Below are positions 8,308 through 18,247 of a DNA stretch of 64,000 nt, piece after piece. The DNA comes from Trichococcus patagoniensis (GTDB lineage Bacteria; Bacillota; Bacilli; Lactobacillales; Aerococcaceae), in contig NZ_QAOM01000008.1 of NCBI RefSeq assembly GCF_003051085.1, positions 94,292 to 158,291 of the forward strand. The letters run 5' to 3'. The notes below the pieces were generated by a model that saw nothing but the letters and a program-made list of their open reading frames with translations, was not told where the DNA came from and made no database searches. The position numbers were made by a program, and so were the translations under genes. The first letter of the stretch is position 1. Each line of letters begins with the position of its first letter.

Positions 8308-8805
8308 GTGGTAATGGATATTCGATTAGTACGAATCGATGATCGTCTGATTCATGGACAGGTGGCAACCGTGTGGACAAAGCTAAGCAAAGCAGAGCGG
8401 ATTATTGTCATCAGTGATGAGGTGGCGCAGGATCATCTGCGTAAGACGCTCTTGCGTCAGGTCGCTCCACCAGGCGTAAAGGTCAATGTGATTCCAGTGG
8501 AAAAATTCATCGAAATTTACTTCGATGATGCGCATAACCAATTTCGGGCGATGCTCTTGTTTACGAATCCTATCGATGTCGCACGGATCGTGCAAAGGGG
8601 CGTTCAAATTGATGCTGTCAATATCGGCAGTATGAGCTATTCAGATGGTAAGAAGATGATCACAAACGCAGTTGCGGTGGATAAACGCGATATTCAGGCT
8701 TTTGAGTACTTGAACTTTAAGGGCATCCACTTGGATATTCGGAAGGTCGTCGCTGACAATAAACTAGATCTCATGCAAGTGCTGAAAAAAGAAGGATTGG
8801 TGTAA
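8308..8805 (+). CDS. Single-domain PTS mannose-family EIIB
   Basis: A 165-residue EIIB with the active-site segment IRLVRIDDRLIHGQVATVW (His16). It closely parallels the EIIB half of the manX product, sharing LRK, APPGVK-NVIP and NIGSM, but has no EIIA partner domain. AAGGAGG lies 7 bases before the GTG at 8308, so I chose GTG over the ATG at 8314. A complete EIIAB is already encoded upstream, so this one may serve a second transporter or act as a phosphorylation sensor for LevR. That role is inferred. It is flanked by manO and cutC. Confidence 0.9.
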   Translation: MVMDIRLVRIDDRLIHGQVATVWTKLSKAERIIVISDEVAQDHLRKTLLRQVAPPGVKVNVIPVEKFIEIYFDDAHNQFRAMLLFTNPIDVARIVQRGVQIDAVNIGSMSYSDGKKMITNAVAVDKRDIQAFEYLNFKGIHLDIRKVVADNKLDLMQVLKKEGLV

Positions 8806-8859
8806 GCGCTAAATACTCAGCCGAATTTCCAGCAAGGATAAATTACATGAGGTGACAGA

Positions 8860-9492
8860 ATGCTAAAAGAAGCATGTGTAGAAAATTTTACGAACGTCCC
8901 GGGAGTCATCAAGCGTGGGGTTAAACGGATCGAACTTTGTGACAACTTGGCAGTAGGGGGAACAACACCAAGTAGTGGCGTCATCAAAATGGCAACGGAG
9001 TATTGTTCCGACAAAGATGTATCCATTATCGTGATACTGCGGCCACGAGGCGGAGATTTTGTTTATTCTATTATGGAAAAAGTCATCATGATGCGAGATT
9101 TAGAAGAAATAATAGCCTTGCATTCCAATGGTATAGCGGTAGGAGCTTTAACCGCAGCCAAAGAATTGGATAAACCATTTTTGGAAGAAATCGCCAAGTT
9201 AGCCATCGATAATGGAATCGAACTTGCCTTCCATATGGCATTTGATGAAATACCGGAAGATAAGCAAAGAGACGCATTGTTATGGTTGGTAGAAATTGGT
9301 TTTACACGGATTTTGACGCATGGCGGTCCAACAAAAAACACGATTTTCGATAACGCAGCGCACATTGCCGAACTTGCGAAAATCAGTCCAGAGATGACGA
9401 TCATGCCGGGTGGCGGCATTACGAAAGACAATCTCGCAGACCTTGAAAAAATTTTGGAATTCACCGAAGTGCACGGGACACGAATTGTGTAG
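8860..9492 (+). CDS. cutC: CutC-family protein
   Basis: A 210-residue TIM-barrel protein with KRIELCDNLAVGGTTPSSGVI, ILRPRGGDFVYS, GIAVGALT, AFDEIPEDKQRDALLWL, ILTHGGPTKNTIFDN and MPGGGITKDNL, all hallmarks of CutC. The family was linked to copper homeostasis, but direct metal transport or binding is disputed and the biochemical role is unsettled. It is shorter than many CutC proteins (about 245), lacking part of the C-terminus. It follows the PTS genes in the same direction, and a strong terminator ends the unit, so a role near sugar metabolism is possible. A GAGGTGA site precedes the ATG. Confidence 0.88.
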   Translation: MLKEACVENFTNVPGVIKRGVKRIELCDNLAVGGTTPSSGVIKMATEYCSDKDVSIIVILRPRGGDFVYSIMEKVIMMRDLEEIIALHSNGIAVGALTAAKELDKPFLEEIAKLAIDNGIELAFHMAFDEIPEDKQRDALLWLVEIGFTRILTHGGPTKNTIFDNAAHIAELAKISPEMTIMPGGGITKDNLADLEKILEFTEVHGTRIV

Positions 9493-9557
9493 GAATCTAT
9501 ATTACTGAATAGACCTTCTTTGATTATTTCAGCAGAAGCGCCGATAATGGCGCCAAA

Positions 9558-9607
9558 GAGACTGTATCAGAACCAGAACAGGTTTTTCTGGTTTTGATAC
9601 AGTCTCT
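9558..9607 (+). terminator. cutC terminator of the dispersed family
   Basis: AGAGACTGTATCA pairs with TGATACAGTCTCT, with an inner AACCAG/CTGGTT, and is followed by TTTTT. It is the same design as the hairpin at 1-50, with compensating changes in the stem (GGC/GCC against GAC/GTC). Confidence 0.88.
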
Positions 9608-9639
9608 TTTTAGCTGGTAATTGCATTCATGCGCAGAGA

Positions 9640-9772
9640 TACCCCGCCAAAACTCATTTGGCGGGGTAAAATGTCCAAGGGCAACACGAGATACCCCGTC
9701 AAAACCCATTTGACGGGGTAAAACGTCCGCGGAGAACCTGAGATTCCCCGCAAAAGCCAATTTGGCGGGGTA
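9640..9772. repeat. Triple-hairpin array B
   Basis: Three hairpins begin at 9640, 9692 and 9744, a 52-bp period. Arms are TACCCCGCCAAA/TTTGGCGGGGTA (9640-9651/9657-9668), TACCCCGTCAAA/TTTGACGGGGTA (9692-9703/9709-9720) and a less perfect third. The second pair differs from the first by a compensating change (GCC/GGC to GTC/GAC). The sequence is unrelated to arrays A and C, yet the architecture is the same. Confidence 0.85.
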
Positions 9773-9790
9773 TTCCACCAAACCGCAAAT

Positions 9791-9819
9791 AAGGGGCTGC
9801 CTCATCGAGACAGCCCCTT
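9791..9819 (-). terminator. Terminator of the deacetylase/glycosidase operon
   Basis: Stem AAGGGGCTG (9791-9799)/CAGCCCCTT (9811-9819) with an inner CTC/GAG, placed 13 bp beyond the stop codon at 9833. The minus-strand 3' side is T-rich (TTATTTG). Confidence 0.8.
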
Positions 9820-9832
9820 CGTTAGACCATTT

Positions 9833-11074
9833 TTAATAAGTATAGTTATTCAGCGCGTTCCACAACAGGAACTCGTTGACGCCGGCATCGGCTAACGCCT
9901 GAACCTGCGCATCGACTTGCGCTTTGCCGTAGGTTTGATAGAACCCGGAACCCAGGTAGGAAGCGGTGAAGTCCTGCAGCCACGGTCGGCTGATAGGCGG
10001 TGTCTCAAGGGTTGCAAGCAACTCATTTTCGACCTTTATGTATTCGGCGACCAGTTCATACGGGTACAGATCCGGCTTGTAGATGCCGAAGTAATCGGTG
10101 CCCCAGTGGCTCGGATAGATCATCGAGGAGATGACATCGACATTCTCGGAAATCTGCGGGAAGTTCTGGCCGATGCCGGACGCTTCGACGACAGAGGCGG
10201 TATAGCCGAAGATATCAACGGATACGTCCACGCCGTATGGCATCAGTTTTTCTTTCGCATAAGCGGTGAAGTCGGTGATGGCCTGCACGCGTTTCTGGTC
10301 ATCGGTCATTTCCAAGTCGGCATAGTCGCCCATGTCGTAATTTAAGTCATCGCCCCAAACTTCGAATCCTTCCGGGAAGCGGACATAGTCGAACTGGACT
10401 TCCTTGAATCCGACTTTAGCGGCTTCAATACCGACATTGACTGCGTAATCCCAAGTCTGCTTCAGGAACGGATTGATGAACGATTCGCCGTTGGAAGCGA
10501 CCCAGACGGAGCCGTCGCTGTTTGTGAACGACATTTCCGGTTGCTCGTTGGCCAACAAGGTGTCCTTGAAGGTAACGATGCGGGCGATCGGATAGATCTG
10601 TTTCTCTTCCATCACGTCCATCAGCTCTTCGATATCCGGGATATACTCTTCCGTATTTTCCTGGATGTGGCTATCCTTCGAGTTGAAATCAGCCGTCACG
10701 ACGCCCATGTCGTCCTTGATATCGATGACCATCGCGTTCAGATTGTTCGAATCGACGTACTCAATCAGTTTGTTGAATTTTTCTTCATAGCCGACCGAGT
10801 AGGCTGTCACGTAGATCCCTTTGACGCCGTCAGCCGGATAGGCGATTTCGACGCCGCTGTCGTAGAAAAATTTCTTCGGCAGTTCCTTGGCCGTAGGGGT
10901 CTTCAAAAGGGCACCTTGGCGCAGCGTCAGCGTACTTGTGGCTGTTGTTGATTCTGCAGTTGCGCTGTCGTTGGCCGCAGAGCTTTCGGTTTCACTGGCC
11001 AATGCAACTGTCGTACCAGACAGGAAAAACAATAAACTGGCTGCAGCGAGTGTCTGTTTAAAATAGGTCATCAT
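9833..11074 (-). CDS. Secreted putative glycoside hydrolase (DUF4015)
   Basis: A 413-residue exported protein. A signal peptide (MMTYFKQTLAAASLLFFLSG, predicted cleavage after ALA) is followed by a Ser/Thr/Ala-rich linker and a TIM-barrel-like domain. Visible are VKGIYVTAYSVG, NAMVIDIKDDMG, FKEVQFDYVRFPEGFE, VDIFGYTASV and MIYPSHWG. The QFDYVRFPEG motif is characteristic of the DUF4015 putative glycosidase family (PF13200). The substrate is unproven. The ATG at 11074 overlaps the upstream deacetylase stop (TAATG) and uses GGGAGG inside that gene, so the two proteins are translationally coupled and probably act on the same cell-envelope or matrix polysaccharide. Confidence 0.85.
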   Translation of the reverse strand: MMTYFKQTLAAASLLFFLSGTTVALASETESSAANDSATAESTTATSTLTLRQGALLKTPTAKELPKKFFYDSGVEIAYPADGVKGIYVTAYSVGYEEKFNKLIEYVDSNNLNAMVIDIKDDMGVVTADFNSKDSHIQENTEEYIPDIEELMDVMEEKQIYPIARIVTFKDTLLANEQPEMSFTNSDGSVWVASNGESFINPFLKQTWDYAVNVGIEAAKVGFKEVQFDYVRFPEGFEVWGDDLNYDMGDYADLEMTDDQKRVQAITDFTAYAKEKLMPYGVDVSVDIFGYTASVVEASGIGQNFPQISENVDVISSMIYPSHWGTDYFGIYKPDLYPYELVAEYIKVENELLATLETPPISRPWLQDFTASYLGSGFYQTYGKAQVDAQVQALADAGVNEFLLWNALNNYTY

Positions 11075-12453
11075 TACATTTCCTCCCGTTCCGGCGATTC
11101 GATCACATTCGGATCCACGATTGTGATATCTTTTGCGCGCAGGCCATCGATGATGGCGCCGATTGCGTCGTTTGTCCATGGGCGATCATGCATCAGCAAG
11201 TTCGCGCCGTCTCCCAAGTATTTCGAGTTAACCATGACATCGGCTAAAGCAGTGCCTTCCATGAATTCCTCCACCCAGTCATAGCCGTAGGTCCAGTTCA
11301 TGATCGTCATGCCTTCCGCTGAGGCGATTGCGATGGTGTCTTCGTTGTACTGTCCGTAAGGGGCACGCAGGAAGCGCGGACGCTCGCCGGTGATCTCTTC
11401 GATCAGGTCGTTCGTTGATTTGATTTCTTCCAATTGCTCATCATAGGTCAAGGATTGGAAATCGGGATGCGAATAAGAATGGTTCCCGATTTCGAAGCCC
11501 ATATCATAGACGGTCTTGATGTCTTCGCGGGCCTGTTCGTTCGTAAGGAATTGTCCCATCACGAAGAAAATGGCATTTGCCTCTTTAGATTTCACGGTCT
11601 CGGCAATTTCCACGGTGTAGCTGTTCGGTTGCTGCGGCGCATCGTCGAAAGTCAACAAAGCGACTTGGGTGTTGCCGTCCTCAGCGATTGGTTGAACAGT
11701 GGAAATCTCCGGATTGATGCGGTATTCATAGCTGACAGGTTCAGCCTTCTTTTTTGTATCCTCAGCAGCGGAACTGTCCGAAGATGCGCTGACTGCTGTG
11801 GACGCCTCGGCAGAAGAGGACGCTTCCTCGCCGATTGCGGCGATGGCTGCTTCCAATTCAACCAATTGCGCATCCAAAGTCGTCAAATTCTCAGCGACGG
11901 GAGCAAGGTTGGTTTGGTTTGTTTCGGCGCTTAGGTTGATTGCTTCGATGCCCGCAAAGAACGTATCAAAAGTGGCATCATCTGCTCCGAAGCCGGTCAA
12001 CAATTCTTCTTCTTTATCCAAGCTTTCTCGATAGGCAGCTAGGTAAGCCAATGAATTTTCGCTGAACAAATCCAGCGTTTCGCCGATCGCCTGCATCTGA
12101 TCCAGCGGCAAGGTTTCTTCGTCGAATGCAACGAAGTCGGTTTTTGTCTCGGCCAAGCCTTCCAAAGCGCTTTCAATCGAATCAGCTAAAGTGCGGCGCT
12201 CTTCAAGATTGCTGAACACGGCTGCTGAGCCATCTTTGAAAGTTTTTAATTCTTCATCGCTGGCCAGCGATGCATCGAATGTTTCCTGTAACGCGGTCTC
12301 CAATTGTTGCAGCTCATTCAATTGGGAAACAATTTCGGTTTCCTCGGTTTTGATCTTGGTGATTGTCTCTGTCGTTTCTTTCACTTGATCTGCACAGGCT
12401 GACAATGCCAGTGCACCGGCAAAAACTAATGCAATCTTCTTACCTCTCAACAT
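11074..12453 (-). CDS. Polysaccharide deacetylase lipoprotein (CE4)
   Basis: A 459-residue lipoprotein. The lipobox LSAC puts the lipidated Cys at 20. Residues ~22-200 are heptad-like and rich in Glu, Leu and Ala, probably coiled coil; a Ser/Ala linker follows, then a NodB-type domain (about 245-455). The latter has LTFDDAPQQ (Asp270-Asp271), the metal site NHSYSH (His325, His329), RAPYGQYN and LLMHDRPW, so catalytic and metal residues look intact. The usual TFDDGP is TFDDAP here. The ATG at 12453 has AAAGGAG at the correct distance. It is the first gene of a two-gene operon with the downstream glycosidase-like protein. Confidence 0.92.
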   Translation of the reverse strand: MLRGKKIALVFAGALALSACADQVKETTETITKIKTEETEIVSQLNELQQLETALQETFDASLASDEELKTFKDGSAAVFSNLEERRTLADSIESALEGLAETKTDFVAFDEETLPLDQMQAIGETLDLFSENSLAYLAAYRESLDKEEELLTGFGADDATFDTFFAGIEAINLSAETNQTNLAPVAENLTTLDAQLVELEAAIAAIGEEASSSAEASTAVSASSDSSAAEDTKKKAEPVSYEYRINPEISTVQPIAEDGNTQVALLTFDDAPQQPNSYTVEIAETVKSKEANAIFFVMGQFLTNEQAREDIKTVYDMGFEIGNHSYSHPDFQSLTYDEQLEEIKSTNDLIEEITGERPRFLRAPYGQYNEDTIAIASAEGMTIMNWTYGYDWVEEFMEGTALADVMVNSKYLGDGANLLMHDRPWTNDAIGAIIDGLRAKDITIVDPNVIESPEREEM

Positions 12454-12496
12454 AAACAAGCTCCTTTATTACGTGATATATAACAATACAATCTTC

Positions 12497-12526
12497 ATTA
12501 TACCGAAAATGGCGATTATTTATCAA
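12497..12526 (-). promoter_or_regulatory. Sigma-A promoter of the deacetylase operon
   Basis: On the minus strand, TTGATA (complement of 12521-12526) and a perfect TATAAT (complement of 12497-12502) are 18 bp apart, about 45-70 bp before the deacetylase start. Confidence 0.8.
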
Positions 12527-12714
12527 GGTAGATTGCGATATATGCAGAAAAATGTTAAAAATACATTAAAAAAAGAGTCGGACATTCCATGATTAATGAG
12601 CCTGCAAGCGGAAATGCCGGAATCAATGACTATACAATTTGAAAAATTAGTTTACAATAGATAGAGGCAAAAGATACGGAAAAACGTTAATTTCAGAATA
12701 AGTGAGGCTATCGG

Positions 12715-13194
12715 ATGATTATCTATTATATATTGGCCATCTTGCTGTTGGTCCTGGACCAGTGGAGCAAACTTGCCATCGTAAATAATTTTGCATTGCA
12801 CGAAGTAAAGGAAGTGTTACCGGGCATTTTGTCCCTGTTCTATATACAGAACGAGGGCGCTGCCTGGGGTATTTTTGAAGGAAGGATGTTCTTTTTCTTC
12901 ATCATCACCGTTGTTGTCGTGGGCGCGATGGTCTATAATGCGCACAAGCAAGGATTCGACAAAAAAATCGTGGGCATCAGTTACGCTTTTCTTTTGAGCG
13001 GTGCGCTAGGCAATTTCATCGATCGGATGCGTTTGGGATACGTAGTGGATATGTTCCGCCTGGACTTCATCGATTTTCCGATTTTTAATGTGGCGGATGT
13101 CTGTTTGACGATAGGCGTCATCCTGATGACGATCTATATCCTTTTCATGGAAGAGGAAGAAGAAAAAATAAGTTCAAAAAATAAGCTAAAGTAA
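12715..13194 (+). CDS. lspA: Lipoprotein signal peptidase (signal peptidase II)
   Basis: A 159-residue membrane protein with four transmembrane helices. It cleaves the signal peptide of prolipoproteins after diacylglyceryl transfer. Conserved blocks are LDQWSKLAI, FYIQNEGAAWGIF, SGALGNFIDRMRLGYVVDMFRLDF and FPIFNVADVCLTIG, with the two catalytic aspartates in NFIDR and FNVAD. The RBS is weak. It is followed 12 bp later by rluD, a very common lspA-rluD arrangement in Firmicutes. A lysine-rich tail (EEEEEKISSKNKLK) ends the protein. Confidence 0.97.
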   Translation: MIIYYILAILLLVLDQWSKLAIVNNFALHEVKEVLPGILSLFYIQNEGAAWGIFEGRMFFFFIITVVVVGAMVYNAHKQGFDKKIVGISYAFLLSGALGNFIDRMRLGYVVDMFRLDFIDFPIFNVADVCLTIGVILMTIYILFMEEEEEKISSKNKLK

Positions 13195-13206
13195 AGTGGG
13201 ATTCAA

Positions 13207-14112
13207 ATGACAGAAAAAATCGTTTTTAATATTGATGGTCAAACCGGCAGGATCGATAAGATCTTGGCGGATTTCATGACCGGCACGAGCCGTTCGCAAA
13301 TTCAGGCCTGGGTCAAAGATGGCAATCTGATGGTGAACGACAAAGCCGTCAAATCGAATTATAAGGTCCAAGAAGGGGATCTGCTGGAATTGACGATTCC
13401 GGAACCAGAACAGATCAATGTCACGCCTGAGGACATTGCATTGGACGTCATCTACGAAGATGATGCGCTATTGGTCGTCAATAAGCCATCCGGGATGGTT
13501 GTTCATCCATCCAAAGGGCATCTTTCCGGCACCTTGGTCAACGGCTTGTTGTTTCACGTAAACGCGCTATCCGACGGCACGGCAAATATCCGTCCGGGAA
13601 TCGTTCACCGCATCGATATGGATACATCCGGCTTGTTGGTCGTCGCGAAGACGAACGAAGCCCACCAGAAATTGGCGGAGCAGCTTGAGAACCACACGAT
13701 GGAACGGGCCTACCTTGCTTTGGTCCATGGCGTTATCCCGCATGAAGACGGCACAATCGATGCGCCAATCGCCCGGATGTTGATCGACCGCAAAAAACGC
13801 ACAGTTGCTGACGGCGGTAAAAAGGCAGTGACGCATTTTGATGTCATCGAGCGTTTCCGTGATTTCACTTTGCTGAAATTGCACCTTGAAACCGGCCGCA
13901 CACACCAGATCCGTGTCCACATGAAATACATCGGCCATCCGGTGGCTGGAGATCCTATGTACGGACCGGCTGATACACTCAGCGGCCATGGCCAATATTT
14001 GCATGCGTCCACTTTGGGCTTCATCCACCCGACGACGGGCAAAGAAATGCGCTTTGAAGCACCTTTGCCTGATTTCTATAGCGAAAAACTGGCGGAACTG
14101 CGCAAAAACTGA
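13207..14112 (+). CDS. rluD: RluD-type 23S rRNA pseudouridine synthase
   Basis: A 301-residue protein with an N-terminal S4 RNA-binding domain (about 13-75: GRIDKILADFMTGTSRSQIQAWVKDGNLMVND) and a catalytic RluA-family domain. The signature HRIDMDTSGLLVVAKT contains the catalytic Asp. LETGRTHQIRVHMKYIGHPVAGDPMYG is also present. Predicted to modify uridines in helix 69 of 23S rRNA. Immediately downstream of lspA, probably co-transcribed. The pyr promoter begins directly at its stop codon. Confidence 0.95.
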   Translation: MTEKIVFNIDGQTGRIDKILADFMTGTSRSQIQAWVKDGNLMVNDKAVKSNYKVQEGDLLELTIPEPEQINVTPEDIALDVIYEDDALLVVNKPSGMVVHPSKGHLSGTLVNGLLFHVNALSDGTANIRPGIVHRIDMDTSGLLVVAKTNEAHQKLAEQLENHTMERAYLALVHGVIPHEDGTIDAPIARMLIDRKKRTVADGGKKAVTHFDVIERFRDFTLLKLHLETGRTHQIRVHMKYIGHPVAGDPMYGPADTLSGHGQYLHASTLGFIHPTTGKEMRFEAPLPDFYSEKLAELRKN

Positions 14113-14141
14113 TTGACAGCAACGCCTCTATTCGTTATCAT
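14113..14141 (+). promoter_or_regulatory. Sigma-A promoter of the pyrR operon
   Basis: TTGACA (14113-14118) and TATCAT (14136-14141) are 17 bp apart. The transcript then runs into the PyrR attenuator. The -35 box abuts the rluD stop codon. Confidence 0.85.
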
Positions 14142-14159
14142 TACAGTAATATTGAAGGA

Positions 14160-14825
<666 letters not shown>

Positions 14826-14832
14826 ACAACAG

Positions 14833-14926
14833 GTCGGTGATTCTTTAACTGTGTCCAGTGAGACACAGAAGAATTTGCTTTGAAGCTTGCTCCATCGCAT
14901 TTTTTGAGATCACCTTATTTTTTCAA
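14833..14926 (+). promoter_or_regulatory. PyrR-type binding hairpin 2 (pyrR-pyrK gap)
   Basis: TTCTT/AAGAA forms the lower stem and CTGTGTC/GACACAG (14849-14855/14862-14868) the upper stem around a CAGTGA hexaloop. CTTTAA precedes it as in the other three sites. A GGTGAT/ATCACC pairing and two T runs (near 14901 and 14918) follow, but a clean terminator stem is less obvious than at the other sites. PyrR binding is inferred. Confidence 0.7.
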
Positions 14927-14946
14927 AATTAAGGAGGAAAATAATT

Positions 14947-17352
<2,406 letters not shown>

Positions 17353-17353
17353 A

Positions 17354-17986
17354 ATGACGATAGCAAAAGAAGTAGCAAAATCATTATTGGACATCAAAGC
17401 AGTGAGCCTGAGCCCGCAGGACCCTTTTACTTGGGCATCCGGTTTGAGAAGCCCGATCTATTGCGATAACCGCGTGACCATGAGCTTCCCTGCAGTACGT
17501 AAACAGATTGCGCAAGGTTTGGCTGATCTGATCAAAGAAAAATACCCGGATGCAGAAGTGATCGCCGGAACAGCGACTGCAGGCATTCCGCACGCAGCAT
17601 GGATCGCCGATATTCTGGACTTGCCGATGGTCTACATCCGCAGCAAAGCCAAAGACCACGGAACAGGCCGCAAAATCGAAGGCAAAATCACCGAAGGCCA
17701 AAAAATGGTTGTAGTCGAAGATTTGATCTCCACAGGCGGCAGCGTTATCGAAGCTTCCAAAGCCGCTGAACTGGAAGGCGCAAACGTATTAGGTTGCGTC
17801 GCCATCTTCACTTATGAATTGGCTAAAGGAACAAAAAACTTCGCCGATGCCGGTTTAGCGATCGACACATTGTCCAACTACAGCACACTGTTGGAAGTTG
17901 CCCATGAAACGAATTACATCTCCGAAGCTGAGCTGGATTTGCTGAAAGACTGGAGCAAAGACCCGGAGAACTGGTTCAAAGGATAA
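17354..17986 (+). CDS. pyrE: Orotate phosphoribosyltransferase
   Basis: A 210-residue enzyme joining orotate to PRPP to make OMP. It has FTWASGLRSPIYCDNRVTMSFP, GTATAGIPHAAWIADIL, YIRSKAKDHGTGRKIEGKI (flexible catalytic loop) and the PRPP motif MVVVEDLISTGGSVIEA. The ATG at 17354 starts one base after the pyrF stop with GGAG upstream; an earlier frame start at 17306 is inside pyrF. Last gene of the operon. Confidence 0.97.
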   Translation: MTIAKEVAKSLLDIKAVSLSPQDPFTWASGLRSPIYCDNRVTMSFPAVRKQIAQGLADLIKEKYPDAEVIAGTATAGIPHAAWIADILDLPMVYIRSKAKDHGTGRKIEGKITEGQKMVVVEDLISTGGSVIEASKAAELEGANVLGCVAIFTYELAKGTKNFADAGLAIDTLSNYSTLLEVAHETNYISEAELDLLKDWSKDPENWFKG

Positions 17987-18000
17987 GCTTAGTAGTAAAA

Positions 18001-18048
18001 ACGCAATAAAGGGCTTCCTCGCGATGAGGAGGTCCTTTGTTGCGTTTA
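18001..18048 (+). terminator. Terminator of the pyrR-pyrE operon
   Basis: A long stem starting ACGCAATAAAGG and ending CCTTTGTTGCGT, with inner CCTC/GAGG and a GCGA loop. The T run is short (TTTATC). Confidence 0.8.
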
Positions 18049-18162
18049 TCGGACAAGTTCGAGATCGAATGTGTTCGGGTTGTCCGATTCTTCGTATTTA
18101 TCGGACAAGCTCGGTATCGAATGCGTTCAGGTTGTCCGATTCTTCGCGTTTATCGGACAACC
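18049..18162. repeat. Triple-unit hairpin array C
   Basis: TCGGACAA occurs at 18049, 18101 and 18153 (52-bp period). The complementary TTGTCCGA lies between them, ending near 18087 and 18139. The third unit has only the left arm, which can pair with the right arm of unit 2 (GGTTGTCCGA/TCGGACAACC). The sequence is unrelated to arrays A and B. Confidence 0.82.
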
Positions 18163-18197
18163 TCGATACGGTCAAGAAATGATTGTCGAGAAAAAGA

Positions 18198-18240
18198 AGG
18201 TACCGACTCGGTTGAAGAGAGTCGGTACCTTCTTTTTTCT
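18198..18240. terminator. Bidirectional terminator before rqcH
   Basis: AAGAAGGTACCGACTC pairs with GAGTCGGTACCTTCTT, followed by a T run on + and preceded by A's. It can end both pyr read-through and the minus-strand rqcH transcript. Confidence 0.85.
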
Positions 18241-18247
18241 TGCGGTA

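Larger units (their letters stand above)
9493..9832. other. Intergenic region with terminators and array B
   Basis: Between the convergent cutC and glycosidase-like genes lie the cutC terminator (9558-9607), triple-hairpin array B (9640-9772) and the minus-strand terminator (9791-9819). No gene is supported. Confidence 0.75.
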
